This document shows, one piece after another, positions 1 to 10,140 of a DNA stretch of 64,000 bases (its first letter is position 1; every line of letters starts with the position of its first letter). Under the pieces are notes generated by a model. It did no database searches, was not told the DNA's origin, and saw only the letters and a program-made list of their open reading frames with translations. Source of the DNA: JAEUNX01 sp034004685 (GTDB lineage: Bacteria > Pseudomonadota > Gammaproteobacteria > Burkholderiales > Rhodocyclaceae). The position numbers and the translations under genes are program-made. The DNA is taken from assembly GCA_034004685.1 (NCBI GenBank), contig JAVEWG010000003.1, positions 73,511-137,510 on the forward strand, given 5' to 3'.

Positions 1-1
1 G

Positions 2-985
2 GCCGCCGATGGACTGAAGTTCGAGATGGAGCAGGCCCTTCTGGGGGGCTGTGCGGTGGATGCCACCGGCAATCCCTACCCCGAGGCCACCCAGAAACTC
101 GCCCGGGAGGCCGACGCGGTGCTGCTGGGGGCCGTGGGTGGCCCCAAGTGGGATGATCTGCCCCGGGACCAGCGCCCCGAGCGCGGTCTGCTGGGTATTC
201 GCAAGGATCTGGAACTGTTCGCCAATCTGCGTCCGGCCATCCTTTACCCGGAACTGGCCAATGCCTCCAGCCTCAAGCCGGAGGTGGTGGCGGGCCTGGA
301 CATCCTGATCGTGCGGGAACTCACCGGCGATATCTACTTCGGCCAGCCCCGGGGGATCGAAATTCGCAATGGCGAGCGCTTTGGTTTCAACACCATGCAC
401 TACACCGAATCGGAGATCCGCCGCATTCTCAAGGTGGCTTTCGAGGCCGCCCGGAAGCGCAACCGCAAGCTGTGCTCGGTGGACAAGATGAACGTGCTGG
501 AAGCCACCCAGCTGTGGCGCGACGTGGCCAACGAGATGGCCCCGGAGTACCCGGATGTGGAGCTCACCCACATGCTGGTGGATAACGCCGCCATGCAACT
601 GGTGCGGGCGCCCAAGCAGTTTGACGTGATGGTCACCGGCAACATGTTTGGCGACATCCTCTCCGACGAAGCCTCCATGCTCACCGGCTCCATTGGCATG
701 CTGCCCTCCGCCTCCCTGGACGCGGACAACAAGGGGCTCTATGAGCCCTCCCATGGTTCCGCGCCGGACATCGCGGGCAAGGGGGTGGCCAATCCCCTGG
801 CCACCATCCTCTCCGCCGCCATGATGCTGCGCTATACCTTCGGTCTTGAAGAGGCCGCCCGGCGCATCGAGGGCGCCGTCAAGAAAGTGCTGGCGGCGGG
901 CCTGCGTACCGGTGACATCTTCGAGCCGGGTACCCGCAAGGTGGGAACCCGGGAGATGGGGGATGCGGTGATCGCCGCCCTGTAA
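2..985 (+). CDS. leuB: 3-isopropylmalate dehydrogenase, 5' end cut by window
   Basis: Oxidative decarboxylation of 3-isopropylmalate in cytoplasmic leucine biosynthesis. The reading frame is open from base 2, so the true start lies outside the window; 327 residues are visible against about 355 for the family, so roughly 30 N-terminal residues are missing. Family motifs are present: [20 protein letters not shown], the substrate-binding SVDKMNVLE, the metal-site segment [15 protein letters not shown], and the NAD-binding [14 protein letters not shown] near the C-terminus. asd follows after about 60 bp in the same direction, the usual leuCDB-asd order of betaproteobacteria. Confidence 0.97.
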   Translation, partial: AADGLKFEMEQALLGGCAVDATGNPYPEATQKLAREADAVLLGAVGGPKWDDLPRDQRPERGLLGIRKDLELFANLRPAILYPELANASSLKPEVVAGLDILIVRELTGDIYFGQPRGIEIRNGERFGFNTMHYTESEIRRILKVAFEAARKRNRKLCSVDKMNVLEATQLWRDVANEMAPEYPDVELTHMLVDNAAMQLVRAPKQFDVMVTGNMFGDILSDEASMLTGSIGMLPSASLDADNKGLYEPSHGSAPDIAGKGVANPLATILSAAMMLRYTFGLEEAARRIEGAVKKVLAAGLRTGDIFEPGTRKVGTREMGDAVIAAL

Positions 986-1044
986 GGGCGGGGCCGGAGA
1001 GTCTTCGGCCGGGAATGGATTCAAATCGGAAAGAAGGAAAGATC

Positions 1045-2169
1045 ATGAAAAGAGTGGGTCTGGTGGGCTGGCGCGGGATGGTGGGGTCCGTGCTCATGCA
1101 GCGCATGCGCGAGGAAAACGACTTTGCCCAGATCGAGCCGGTGTTCTTCACCACCTCCAACCCCGGCGGCAAGGCACCTGACTTCGGCAAGGAAGCGCCG
1201 GCTCTGAAGGACGCCCGATCGGTGGATGAACTCAAGTCCATGGACATCATCCTCACCTGCCAGGGCGGCGATTACACCAACGAGATCTACCCTAAGCTGC
1301 GGGCAGCCGGCTGGACCGGCCACTGGATCGATGCCGCCTCCGCCCTGCGGATGGATAAGAACGCGGTGATCATCCTCGACCCGGTGAACATGCCGGTGAT
1401 CAAGGATGCCCTGGCCAAGGGGGGGCGGGACTGGATCGGCGGCAATTGCACGGTGTCCCTGATGCTGATGGCCCTGGGCGGGCTGTTCCAGAACGACTTG
1501 GTGGAGTGGGCCACCTCCATGACCTACCAGGCCGCCTCCGGCGCTGGTGCCCAGAACATGCGGGAGTTGCTGTCCCAGATGGGTGAGTTGCACCGGGTGT
1601 CCAAGGAATTCCTGACGGATCCGGCCTCCGCCATCCTGGAGATCGACCGGGAAGTGGCCGGCATCATGCGGGACGAGAAATTCCCCGCCGCCAACTTCGG
1701 GGTGCCCCTGGCGGGCTCCCTGATTCCCTGGATCGACAAGGATCTGGGCAACGGCCAGAGCAAGGAAGAGTGGAAGGGTGCCGCCGAAACCAACAAAATC
1801 CTGGGTCGGGGCGAGGGCTTCTCTTCATCCCCGATCCCCATCGACGGCCTGTGCGTGCGGATCGGCGCCATGCGCTGCCACAGCCAGGCATTGACCATCA
1901 AGCTGCGCAAGGATGTGCCGCTGGATGAGATCAACGGCATGTTGGCCGCCGCTAACGACTGGGTGAAAGTGGTGCCGAACCAGCGGGACATCACCATGAG
2001 GGAGCTCACTCCCACCTCCGTGACCGGAACCCTCGGTGTGCCGGTGGGGCGCTTGCGCAAGATGAGCATGGGCAGCGAATACCTGTCGGCATTTACCGTC
2101 GGGGACCAGCTCCTATGGGGCGCCGCCGAGCCCTTGCGCCGGATGTTGCGCATCCTTCTGGAGCACTAG
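1045..2169 (+). CDS. asd: Aspartate-semialdehyde dehydrogenase
   Basis: Reduces aspartyl phosphate to aspartate semialdehyde, the branch point to lysine, diaminopimelate, threonine and methionine. The ATG at 1045 ([15 protein letters not shown]) is chosen because a purine-rich ribosome site (GAAGGAAAG) precedes it and the NADP-binding GWRGMVGS must lie at the N-terminus; an in-frame upstream start at 1015 only adds a poor leader. The catalytic cysteine is in GGNCTVS and the SGAGAQNM substrate segment follows. The length of 374 residues matches the proteobacterial (E. coli-type) branch. Confidence 0.96.
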   Translation: MKRVGLVGWRGMVGSVLMQRMREENDFAQIEPVFFTTSNPGGKAPDFGKEAPALKDARSVDELKSMDIILTCQGGDYTNEIYPKLRAAGWTGHWIDAASALRMDKNAVIILDPVNMPVIKDALAKGGRDWIGGNCTVSLMLMALGGLFQNDLVEWATSMTYQAASGAGAQNMRELLSQMGELHRVSKEFLTDPASAILEIDREVAGIMRDEKFPAANFGVPLAGSLIPWIDKDLGNGQSKEEWKGAAETNKILGRGEGFSSSPIPIDGLCVRIGAMRCHSQALTIKLRKDVPLDEINGMLAAANDWVKVVPNQRDITMRELTPTSVTGTLGVPVGRLRKMSMGSEYLSAFTVGDQLLWGAAEPLRRMLRILLEH

Positions 2170-2394
2170 ACTCCTATTCCGGGGCGGCAGGTGCCGCCGC
2201 CCTGGTCATGCCCCTGTCTTGGCGCCGTCCTCCCCTGTTTGAACCCGCAGTGCCGATCCAGCCAGGAAAATCCTTTCAGAAAAAAGGATTAGCGCCGATA
2301 GTTCAAGCGAATGTTGCCTTGCGACTCCCTTGTCCGTGATGCTATTTTCGTCAAACCAATGGGCTAATGCCTGGGATGCGGAACTCATAACGCC

Positions 2395-5109
2395 ATGAAT
2401 AGACCACTAAAAGCTTCCCTGATTGCCGTCTCCATTGCTGCCCTGCCTTTTTCTGCAGGGGCTGCGGGGCTGGGTCGGCTCAATGTCATGAGTGCCCTGG
2501 GGCAACCCCTGCGGGCTGAGGTGGAGCTGACGGCCAGTCCGCAAGAGTTGCAAAGCCTGACCGCCCGCCTCGCTTCCCAGGAGGCCTTCCGGCAGGCCAA
2601 CGTGGCCTATGCGCCCGTCCTCGCGGGAGTGAATCTGGCGGTGGAGCGGCGGGGTGGGCGCGTCTTCGTGCGCCTGAGCAGTGATCGACCGATCAACGCC
2701 CCCTTCATCGATCTGCTCATCGAGCTCGATTGGGGCGCGGGCCAGCTGGTGCGGGAATACACTTTCCTGCTGGACCCCCCTGAGACCATGGGTGCCAAGC
2801 CTGTGGCGGAGAGCGTGGTACCGGTGGCGGTGCCCGCGAGCCCGTCCCGCCCCCAGCCCCGTCAGCCAGTTGGCGGCGAGGCGGCGGACGGGGCGACCTA
2901 CCAGGTCAAGCGTGGCGATACCCTGCGGGGCATTGCTGAAACAACCCGGGGCGAGGGGGTTTCTCTCGACCAGATGCTGGTGGCCCTGTTCCGGGGCAAC
3001 AAGGGCGCTTTCGATGCCGACAACATCAATCGCCTCAAGGCCGGCAAGATCCTGACCATCCCGAGCGCAGCCGCCGCCCAGGCCATCGCTCCCGCTGAGG
3101 CCCGTCGGGAGGTGCAGGCCCATTCTTCCGACTTCCAGAGTTATCGCCAGGCCCTGGCGGGCTCCGTGGCTACCCGTCCGGCCGGCGAAGGGGTGGCTCG
3201 GCAGGAGAGCGCCGGCCGCATCACCCCCAAGGTGGCGGAGCCTGCCGCGCCGGCGACGCCCCAGGATCAGGTGAAGGTTTCCACCGGCGAGGCTGGCAAG
3301 GCCCCTGCCGGGAGCAAGTCCACGGCGGGCGATGCGACGGCCCGGCTGCAAGCCCTGGAGGAAGACATCGTCTCCCGGGACAAGGCCCTCAAGGAGGCCA
3401 ACGCCCGCCTCTCGGAATTGGAGCAAAGCATCCAGGAACTCCAGAAGCTGATTGAGCTCAAGAGCCAGAGCATGGCCAAGGCGGAGCAGCAGGCAGGAAG
3501 CGCTACCCCAGCGGCACCCGTGGCGGAAGAACCCGCTGCGCCGGTGGCAGCCCCCGAGCCTGCCCCGGCTGCCAAGCCCCCCGCTCCCGCCAAGCCCGCG
3601 CCGGCTGCCTTGCCTAAGGAAGAGCCTGGTTTCCTGGCGAGCCTGCTGGCGGACCCCAAGATGTTGGCCGGCGGCGGCGGTGTGCTGGCCTTGTTGCTGG
3701 GCTATTTGGGCTATAAACGCCGTAAGGGCCGCCAGACGCCGGCCCCCGCCGCCGAACCGACCACACAGCCCTCGGCCGCCTCGTCCGGGACTAATTCAGT
3801 ATTTGGCGCGGCGGGCGGCCAGAGTGTGGATACCGGCAATAGCAGCATGCTGCAGACCGACTTCAGCCAATCCGGGCTGTCGGCCATCGATGCCGATGAA
3901 GGGGTGGATCCAGTGGCCGAGGCGGACGTCTACATGGCCTATGGCCGGGATGCCCAGGCCGAGGAAATCCTCATCGATGCTCTGAAGGTGGACCCCCACC
4001 GGGGGGCAGTCTACGTCAAGCTGCTGGAGATCTACGCTCATCGCAAGAACCTCAAGCAATTTGAAAGTCTGGCCACTGACTTTTATGCATTGACCGGCGG
4101 GCAGGGGCCGGACTGGGTGAAGGCTGCCGCCATCGGACGCAAGCTAGATCCCGACAACCCCCTTTACAACGAGCCGGGCGAGGCCGTCATGGCCGTGCCG
4201 GAAGAGACCCCGACCCAGCTGCCGGGCCTGGCGGAAGAGGTGGTCGCGGTACCAGAACTGCCGGGCGAAGAAAAGTCGCCTCTGGAGCAAGTGGAACCTC
4301 CCGCCACCGAAACCCCTCCCCTGGAGTTCATCCAGGCCGAGACCTCGTCCCAGATGAAGGAAACCTGGGCCCTGCCGGGGGAGCTCAAGGAGTTTGCCGA
4401 GCCCCTTGAAGCCTCTGGGGGCCCGGAGCTGGATCAGGTGGGCGGGCTTGATTTCAACCTGGATCTGGATGAGCCGGCAGCCCCAGGGGCTGAACCCCTC
4501 CCCGTTGCCGAGGCGCCAGATGTGGGCGTGGGGGACCTGGAGTTCAGCCTGGATCTGGAACCCGAATCTACCGGATCGTCCGCACGGGAGGATGGGTCGG
4601 AGCAGGCCCTGGTGAGCACCCAGATCGACGGCGACAGTTTCCGTCTGGATCTGGATGGCGAACCGGTGGAGCCCGCAGCGGACTTCTCTTCCCTCGATGC
4701 GCCGGAGGTGGACCTGGCGGCCACCACTTTGGCGGACGCGGGTGGCGCGCTCCACGAAAGCCCTGAAGTTGACCTGGAACAGAGCAGCCTGGCGGCAGGT
4801 CTGCTGGATTTCGATTTTGATCTGGAGGCCGCGGAGCCGGCCCTGGGTGGGGCTGCGCCAGCTCCCCTGGATCTTTCGGAGATCGATTTGGAGCTGGATG
4901 GGACGGAAACCACTTTGGAGTCCGTCGGAGAGCCCTTGGAGGCGGCGCCGTCTGACAGCGAAGAGGCGGAAACCAAGCTCGAACTGGCCAAGGCCTACGA
5001 AGAGATGGGCGACCGGGATGGGGCGTGCGAGCTCCTGGAGGAAGTCCTCAAGGAAGGCTCCGCCAGCCAGCAAGAGAGCGCCCGCACCATGCTAGCCCGT
5101 CTGAGCTGA
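2395..5109 (+). CDS. fimV: FimV/HubP polar hub protein
   Basis: Peptidoglycan-binding inner-membrane protein that organises the cell pole and supports type IV pili and twitching in related bacteria. Order of parts in 904 residues: signal/anchor (1-23); the FimV N-terminal domain beginning GLGRLNVMSALGQPL; a LysM domain around 165-222 (YQVKRGDTLRGIA); a coiled coil near 320-360; an Ala/Pro-rich linker; one transmembrane segment near 420-440 (GGGGVLALLLGYLGYKRRK); a TPR-like part; a long acidic region with repeated LDxLDL motifs; and the C-terminal FimV domain (KLELAKAYEEMGDRDGA). pilBCD lie elsewhere in this window. A 225 bp gap and a strong terminator isolate it as its own unit. Confidence 0.93.
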   Translation: MNRPLKASLIAVSIAALPFSAGAAGLGRLNVMSALGQPLRAEVELTASPQELQSLTARLASQEAFRQANVAYAPVLAGVNLAVERRGGRVFVRLSSDRPINAPFIDLLIELDWGAGQLVREYTFLLDPPETMGAKPVAESVVPVAVPASPSRPQPRQPVGGEAADGATYQVKRGDTLRGIAETTRGEGVSLDQMLVALFRGNKGAFDADNINRLKAGKILTIPSAAAAQAIAPAEARREVQAHSSDFQSYRQALAGSVATRPAGEGVARQESAGRITPKVAEPAAPATPQDQVKVSTGEAGKAPAGSKSTAGDATARLQALEEDIVSRDKALKEANARLSELEQSIQELQKLIELKSQSMAKAEQQAGSATPAAPVAEEPAAPVAAPEPAPAAKPPAPAKPAPAALPKEEPGFLASLLADPKMLAGGGGVLALLLGYLGYKRRKGRQTPAPAAEPTTQPSAASSGTNSVFGAAGGQSVDTGNSSMLQTDFSQSGLSAIDADEGVDPVAEADVYMAYGRDAQAEEILIDALKVDPHRGAVYVKLLEIYAHRKNLKQFESLATDFYALTGGQGPDWVKAAAIGRKLDPDNPLYNEPGEAVMAVPEETPTQLPGLAEEVVAVPELPGEEKSPLEQVEPPATETPPLEFIQAETSSQMKETWALPGELKEFAEPLEASGGPELDQVGGLDFNLDLDEPAAPGAEPLPVAEAPDVGVGDLEFSLDLEPESTGSSAREDGSEQALVSTQIDGDSFRLDLDGEPVEPAADFSSLDAPEVDLAATTLADAGGALHESPEVDLEQSSLAAGLLDFDFDLEAAEPALGGAAPAPLDLSEIDLELDGTETTLESVGEPLEAAPSDSEEAETKLELAKAYEEMGDRDGACELLEEVLKEGSASQQESARTMLARLS

Positions 5110-5119
5110 AGGCTCTGAA

Positions 5120-5154
5120 CGGCCGCCCGCGCAGCTGTCGCGGGCGGCCGTTTT
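5120..5154 (+). terminator. Rho-independent terminator of fimV
   Basis: A 12-bp perfect GC-rich stem (5120-5131 with 5139-5150) closes a 7-base loop (CAGCTGT) and is followed by TTTT. It starts 10 bases after the fimV stop codon. Confidence 0.9.
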
Positions 5155-5167
5155 GCTTTCTGCGATC

Positions 5168-5776
5168 ATGCGGCTTGCCCCTATTCATCCCGGAGCGACC
5201 CTGCTGGCCTGGCTGGCGGTGGTGGTGCGCATCCAGTCTCTGGATGGCGGCTGGCTGGCCGCCGTGGTGGGGGCCGTCACCTTGGGGGCCGCCGCCGCCT
5301 GCTTCGGGGAATTGAGCCGGCTGGTCCGGCGGATTCGCTACTTGCTGCTGATCATCCTGATTCTCTTTGCCTGGCTCACCCCCGGGGATGCCTTGTTTGC
5401 GGCGTTTTCCTTCTGGAGCCCGACTCGGGAAGGCCTTCGTCTGGCTTTCGAGCACGGTTTGCGCCTGGTCGGCGTGGTGGCATTGGTGGCGCTTCTGCTG
5501 GGGCGGGGCGGTCGGGATTTCGTAGTGAGTGGCTTGTATGCCTTGCTGGGCCCCCTGGATCGACTGGGCGTGGCACGGGAGCGCCTGGCGGTGCGGCTGC
5601 TCCTGGTTCTGCGCTACGTGGAAGAGGCCCCCGCCGCCGGCAGCTGGCGGGATTGGCTCGTGCCCACTGCGATCGAGGAGGGGCTGGTCCTGCATGTGCG
5701 GTGCTGCCCTCTGGGCCTCCAGGACGCCGTGCTGTTGCTGGTGGGCGCGGCCATATTGGTGGAGGGAATGGTTTGA
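5168..5776 (+). CDS. CbiQ/ECF-T-like integral membrane protein
   Basis: A 202-residue hydrophobic protein with about five to six membrane segments. It resembles the transmembrane (T, CbiQ-like) component of energy-coupling-factor vitamin transporters: the hydrophobic N-terminal block and the later RERLAVRLLLVLRYVE segment look like the coupling region. No ECF ATPase or substrate-binding S protein is nearby, so the partner is unknown. The ATG at 5168 is preferred over TTG at 5153, which lies in the fimV terminator tail. Its stop overlaps the truA start by 4 bp, suggesting translational coupling. The family assignment is tentative. Confidence 0.6.
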   Translation: MRLAPIHPGATLLAWLAVVVRIQSLDGGWLAAVVGAVTLGAAAACFGELSRLVRRIRYLLLIILILFAWLTPGDALFAAFSFWSPTREGLRLAFEHGLRLVGVVALVALLLGRGGRDFVVSGLYALLGPLDRLGVARERLAVRLLLVLRYVEEAPAAGSWRDWLVPTAIEEGLVLHVRCCPLGLQDAVLLLVGAAILVEGMV

Positions 5777-6570
5777 GCCGGATTGCCCTGGGGCTGGAGT
5801 ACGACGGCTCCTGTTTCGAAGGCTGGCAGACTCAGCCCCATGGACGCACCGTGCAGGATGCCCTGGAGCAGGCCCTGGCGCGGATTTCCGGCACCCGGGT
5901 TGCCACGGTATGCGCTGGCCGTACCGATACCGGGGTCCACGCCACTGCTCAGGTGGCCCATTTCGATCCTCCCGAAGCGCGACCGCTGTCGGCCTGGGTG
6001 CGGGGGGTCAATAGCCATCTCCCGCCTTCGGTGACAGTGCGCTGGGCCTGCCCGGTAGCGGACGACTTCCATGCGCGTTTTGCCGCCCAGGCCCGGCAGT
6101 ATCGCTATGTGCTCTATAACAGTCCCACCCGGCCGGCCTTGCTGGCGGGCAAGGTGGGCTGGTTTCACGCGCCCCTGGCGGTCGAGACCATGGCGGCGGC
6201 GGCGGCCGTCCTGGTGGGGCGCCACGATTTTTCTGCCTTCCGGGCGGCGGCCTGTCAGGCCCATTCCCCGGTGCGGGACTTGTCCCTGGCCCGGGTGAGT
6301 CGGCTCGGGGATTACGTGATTTTCGATTTCCGCGCCAATGGCTTCCTGCACCACATGGTCCGCAATCTGGTGGGCGCCCTGGTCTATGTGGGCAAGGGGC
6401 GTCATCCGCCCAGTTGGCCCGGGGAGGTCCTGGCGGGTCGGGACCGCTCCAGGGCTGCACCCACCTTCAGTCCGGATGGCCTCTACCTGTGCGGGGTGGA
6501 CTACGGACCGGATTGGAGTCTGCCCGACGGGGGGCGTATCATCCGCCTTCCGCCTATTCCTTTCGTCTGA
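5773..6570 (+). CDS. truA: tRNA pseudouridine(38-40) synthase
   Basis: Makes pseudouridine at positions 38-40 of the tRNA anticodon arm. It begins at TTG 5773 ([19 protein letters not shown]), with GGAGGG just upstream and a 4-bp overlap with the preceding gene; in-frame extension further upstream reads through the CbiQ-like gene and is not family-like. The catalytic Asp is in the [10 protein letters not shown] motif, and later motifs ([22 protein letters not shown]) are present. At 265 residues it has the usual length. The first gene of the truA-trpF-trpBA-accD-folC run. Confidence 0.94.
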   Translation: MSRIALGLEYDGSCFEGWQTQPHGRTVQDALEQALARISGTRVATVCAGRTDTGVHATAQVAHFDPPEARPLSAWVRGVNSHLPPSVTVRWACPVADDFHARFAAQARQYRYVLYNSPTRPALLAGKVGWFHAPLAVETMAAAAAVLVGRHDFSAFRAAACQAHSPVRDLSLARVSRLGDYVIFDFRANGFLHHMVRNLVGALVYVGKGRHPPSWPGEVLAGRDRSRAAPTFSPDGLYLCGVDYGPDWSLPDGGRIIRLPPIPFV

Positions 6571-6572
6571 TC

Positions 6573-7202
6573 TTGCCCTTCCGCACCCGCATCAAAATCT
6601 GCGGCCTGACCCGCGAGGAAGACGTGGCCGCCGCCGTCACGGCTGGCGCCGACGCGCTGGGTTTCGTCTTCTATCCGGCTAGCCCCCGCCATGTGGATCT
6701 GGCTCGGGCCGAGGCATTGATGGCCTTGGTGCCGCCCTTCGTCACCGTGGTGGGGCTGTTCGTGAATGCCGCTGCGGCACAGGTGGACCAGGCCCTGGCC
6801 CGGTTGCCCATCCAGCTTCTTCAGTTCCATGGGGATGAGACCGACCAGGATTGCGCCCGCCATGGCCGCCCCTACATCAAGGCGGCACGGGTTCGGCCGG
6901 GCTTCGATCTGGTAGACTACGCAGCCGCCTTTCCGGGCGCCTCGGCCCTGTTGGTGGATGCCTTTGTCGAAGGTTACGGTGGTGGTGGCCATGTGTTCGA
7001 CTGGAACCTGATTCCCGCCGCTGGCCTGGGCAAGCCCCTGATCCTTTCGGGCGGGCTGGATGCCACCAATGTGGGCGAGGCCATCCGGCGGGTCCACCCC
7101 TGGGCGGTGGACGTGAGCAGCGGCGTGGAGCGTGCCAAGGGCATCAAGGACGCGGCCCGTATCGAGGCCTTCATTTCTGGAGTGCGTAATGCAGATGGCT
7201 GA
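6573..7202 (+). CDS. trpF: Phosphoribosylanthranilate isomerase
   Basis: Third step of tryptophan biosynthesis, an Amadori rearrangement on a TIM barrel. The N-terminal motif [13 protein letters not shown] carries the catalytic cysteine, and [19 protein letters not shown] carries the catalytic aspartate. The frame is open further upstream, but the conserved protein starts about here; the TTG at 6573 gives 209 residues, the family length, and is only 2 bases after the truA stop. Its end overlaps trpB by 14 bp. Confidence 0.92.
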   Translation: MPFRTRIKICGLTREEDVAAAVTAGADALGFVFYPASPRHVDLARAEALMALVPPFVTVVGLFVNAAAAQVDQALARLPIQLLQFHGDETDQDCARHGRPYIKAARVRPGFDLVDYAAAFPGASALLVDAFVEGYGGGGHVFDWNLIPAAGLGKPLILSGGLDATNVGEAIRRVHPWAVDVSSGVERAKGIKDAARIEAFISGVRNADG

Positions 7203-8400
7203 TTCGGGTTACCACTATCCCGACGCGAAGGGGCATTTTGGCCCCTACGGTGGCGTGTTCGTCGCCGAAACCCTGATTCCGGCCCTGGAGGAACTGCGCC
7301 TGGCCTACTCGGCCTGCCAGAGTGATCCGGCCTTCCAGGCCGAGTTCGAGTATGAGCTCAAACACTACGTGGGCCGCCCCAGCCCCATCTACCATGCCAA
7401 GCGCTGGTCGGAGATTCTCGGGGGCGCCCAGATCTACCTGAAGCGGGAAGACCTCAACCATACCGGCGCCCACAAGGTGAACAACTGCATCGGCCAGGCC
7501 CTGGTGGCCCGGCGGATGGGCAAGCCCCGGGTGATCGCCGAAACCGGCGCCGGCCAGCACGGGGTGGCCACCGCCACGGTGGCGGCCCGCTATGGCATGG
7601 AGTGCGTGGTCTACATGGGCTCGGAGGACGTCAAGCGCCAGGCCGCCAACGTCTATCGCATGAAGCTCCTGGGGGCCACCGTGGTACCGGTGGAATCCGG
7701 CTCCAAGACCCTCAAGGACGCCCTCAACGAGGCCATGCGGGACTGGGTCACCAACGTCCACAACACGTTCTACATCATCGGCACCGTGGCCGGTCCCCAC
7801 CCCTATCCCATGATGGTGCGGGACTTCCAGGCGGTGATCGGGGAGGAGTGCCTCACCCAGATGCCGGAACTGGCCGGTCGCCAGCCGGACTATGTGATCG
7901 CCTGCGTGGGCGGCGGCTCCAACGCCATGGGGATCTTCTACCCCTACATCGGCGAGGCGGGGGTCCAGCTGGTGGGCGTGGAGGCCGCCGGCGAGGGCAT
8001 CGCCACCGGCCACCATGCCGCGTCCCTGTCCGCCGGCCGACCGGGGGTGCTCCACGGCAACCGTACCTACCTCCTGCAGGACGAGGACGGCCAGATCATC
8101 GAGACCCATTCCATCTCCGCTGGCCTGGATTACCCCGGGGTCGGCCCCGAGCATGCCTGGCTCAAGGACAGCGGGCGGGCCTCCTACGTGGGGGTCACCG
8201 ACGCGGAAGCTCTCCAGGCCTTCCATGACCTGTGCCGGCTTGAAGGGATCATCCCGGCCCTGGAGTCCTCCCATGCCCTGGCCTACGCGGCCCGGCTGGC
8301 CCCCACCCTGCCCAAGGACAAGATTCTGTTGGTGAATCTGTCCGGCCGGGGTGACAAGGACATGCACACCGTCGCCGAGCGTTCCGGCATAACCTTTTGA
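7189..8400 (+). CDS. trpB: Tryptophan synthase beta chain
   Basis: PLP enzyme joining indole and serine to give tryptophan, in an alpha2-beta2 complex with TrpA. The PLP lysine is in HTGAHKVNN; the phosphate-binding GGGSNAMG and the [10 protein letters not shown] loop are intact. At 403 residues it has normal length. ATG 7189 lies within the end of trpF, the usual coupling in this operon. trpA follows after 44 bp. Confidence 0.97.
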   Translation: MQMADSGYHYPDAKGHFGPYGGVFVAETLIPALEELRLAYSACQSDPAFQAEFEYELKHYVGRPSPIYHAKRWSEILGGAQIYLKREDLNHTGAHKVNNCIGQALVARRMGKPRVIAETGAGQHGVATATVAARYGMECVVYMGSEDVKRQAANVYRMKLLGATVVPVESGSKTLKDALNEAMRDWVTNVHNTFYIIGTVAGPHPYPMMVRDFQAVIGEECLTQMPELAGRQPDYVIACVGGGSNAMGIFYPYIGEAGVQLVGVEAAGEGIATGHHAASLSAGRPGVLHGNRTYLLQDEDGQIIETHSISAGLDYPGVGPEHAWLKDSGRASYVGVTDAEALQAFHDLCRLEGIIPALESSHALAYAARLAPTLPKDKILLVNLSGRGDKDMHTVAERSGITF

Positions 8401-8444
8401 TGCGATCGGGCGTGTCAGCAGGCGCGCCCGCTACCCCCTAGCCC

Positions 8445-9260
8445 ATGTCGAGAATCCAATCCACCTTCCAGAGCCTGGCCCGGGACGGGCGCAAGGCCCT
8501 CATTCCCTTCATCACCGCCGGTGATCCCGATCCCGAGCAGACCCTGCCCCTGATGCGGGCCCTGGTGGCGGGCGGCGCCGACATCATCGAGCTGGGGGTG
8601 CCCTTCTCCGATCCCATGGCCGATGGTCCCACCATCCAGCGGGCGTCCGAGCGGGCCCTGGCCCGGGGCATGACGCTCCGCAAGGTGCTGGCCGTCGTCC
8701 AGGCCTTCCGCCAGGAAAACGCCACCACCCCGGTGGTGCTGATGGGCTATGCCAATCCGGTGGAGGCCATGGGGGTCGAGCGCTTCACCCGGCTGGCGGC
8801 CGAGGCCGGCGTGGATGGGGTGTTGATCGTGGATTACCCGCCGGAGGAGTGCGTGGAGTTCGCGGCGGCGGTCAAGGCGGCGGGGATGGATCCGGTCTTC
8901 CTGCTGGCCCCCACGTCCACCGAGCAGCGTTTCGATGACGTGGCCAAGGCGGGCAGTGGCTACATCTATTACGTCTCCCTCAAGGGTGTCACCGGCGCCG
9001 GCCATCTGGACCTGGACGAAGTGGCCCGCCGCATTCCCGCCATCCGGGCGCGGGTGGGCATGCCGGTGGGGGTGGGTTTTGGCATCCGGGATGCGGAATC
9101 CGCCCGGCGGGTGGCCCAGGTGGCCGACGCAGTGGTGATCGGCAGCCGCATCATCGAAGAAATCGAACGCTCGTCGGCCGAAACCCTGGCGGCCAACGTG
9201 TCCGGTTTCCTGAAGACCATCCGCGAGGCCCTGGATGCCCCGCAAGGAGTGAAGCCATGA
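8445..9260 (+). CDS. trpA: Tryptophan synthase alpha chain
   Basis: Cleaves indole-3-glycerol phosphate and channels indole to TrpB. A 271-residue TIM barrel with the motifs [22 protein letters not shown] (catalytic Glu and Asp) and [11 protein letters not shown]. Its stop codon overlaps the accD ATG in an ATGA, as in many proteobacteria. Confidence 0.97.
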   Translation: MSRIQSTFQSLARDGRKALIPFITAGDPDPEQTLPLMRALVAGGADIIELGVPFSDPMADGPTIQRASERALARGMTLRKVLAVVQAFRQENATTPVVLMGYANPVEAMGVERFTRLAAEAGVDGVLIVDYPPEECVEFAAAVKAAGMDPVFLLAPTSTEQRFDDVAKAGSGYIYYVSLKGVTGAGHLDLDEVARRIPAIRARVGMPVGVGFGIRDAESARRVAQVADAVVIGSRIIEEIERSSAETLAANVSGFLKTIREALDAPQGVKP

Positions 9261-10126
9261 GCTGGCTGCAAAAGCTGCTGCCTCCCAAGATCAAGCGGGG
9301 CGACGCCGGCGCCCGGCGCTCGATTCCCGAAGGTCTGTGGAGCAAGTGCCCGTCCTGCGAGGCGGTGCTCTACCGCACCGACCTGGAAAGCAATCTGAGC
9401 GTGTGCCCCAAGTGTGGCCATCATCAGCGCCTGCGGGCCCGCCAGCGCCTGGATCTGCTGCTGGACCCGGAAGGGCGCTTCGAGATCGGTGCCGAGGTGA
9501 TGCCGGTGGACCCCCTCAAGTTCAAGGATTCCCGGCGCTACCCCGAACGCCTGGTGGCTGCCACCGAGCAGACCGGCGAAGCCGATGCCATGGTGGTGAT
9601 GCAAGGCGCCATTAAAACCGTGCCGGTGGTGGTGGCCTGTTTCGAGTTTGAATTCCTCGGAGGTTCCATGGGTTCGGTGGTGGGGGAGCGCTTCGTGCGG
9701 GGTGTCAAGGCCGCCATCGAGCAGCAGATGCCCTTCATCTGTATCGCCGCCTCGGGGGGCGCCCGGATGCAAGAAGGCTTGTTCTCCCTGATGCAGATGG
9801 CCAAGACCACCGCCGCGCTGACCCAGCTGGCCCGGCGCAAGCTGCCCTTCATCTCCTTGCTCACTGATCCCACCATGGGGGGCGTGTCCGCCAGTTTCGC
9901 TTTCATGGGGGACGTGGTGATTGCCGAGCCTGGCGCCCTGATCGGCTTTGCCGGCCCCCGGGTGATCGAGCAGACGGTCCGGGAAAAACTGCCGGAAGGC
10001 TTCCAGCGGGCTGAATTCCTGCTGGAAAAAGGCGCCGTGGACATGATCGTGGACCGGCGGGAAATGCGGGATCGGCTCGCTGCCCTGCTGACCCTGCTGA
10101 CCCGCCAGCCCCTTCCCGGCAATTGA
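9257..10126 (+). CDS. accD: Acetyl-CoA carboxylase carboxyltransferase beta subunit
   Basis: Carboxyltransferase half of acetyl-CoA carboxylase, the first step of fatty acid synthesis; it works as a tetramer with AccA. The N-terminal four-cysteine zinc finger is visible (CPSC at about 32-35 and CPKC at about 51-54), followed by the crotonase-like fold with SGGARMQEG and [12 protein letters not shown]. 289 residues, full length. It is coupled to trpA by a 4-bp overlap and followed directly by folC, the common accD-folC pair. Confidence 0.97.
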   Translation: MSWLQKLLPPKIKRGDAGARRSIPEGLWSKCPSCEAVLYRTDLESNLSVCPKCGHHQRLRARQRLDLLLDPEGRFEIGAEVMPVDPLKFKDSRRYPERLVAATEQTGEADAMVVMQGAIKTVPVVVACFEFEFLGGSMGSVVGERFVRGVKAAIEQQMPFICIAASGGARMQEGLFSLMQMAKTTAALTQLARRKLPFISLLTDPTMGGVSASFAFMGDVVIAEPGALIGFAGPRVIEQTVREKLPEGFQRAEFLLEKGAVDMIVDRREMRDRLAALLTLLTRQPLPGN

Positions 10127-10140
10127 CCTGCCCCGCGGCG

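Noticed and set aside
2183..2200. GGCGGCA/TGCCGCC hairpin after asd
   Set aside because: Short stem, two-base loop and no T-run; not enough to call a terminator.
5153..5167. TTG start for the CbiQ-like gene
   Set aside because: It lies in the T-tail of the fimV terminator with no ribosome site; ATG 5168 is more likely.
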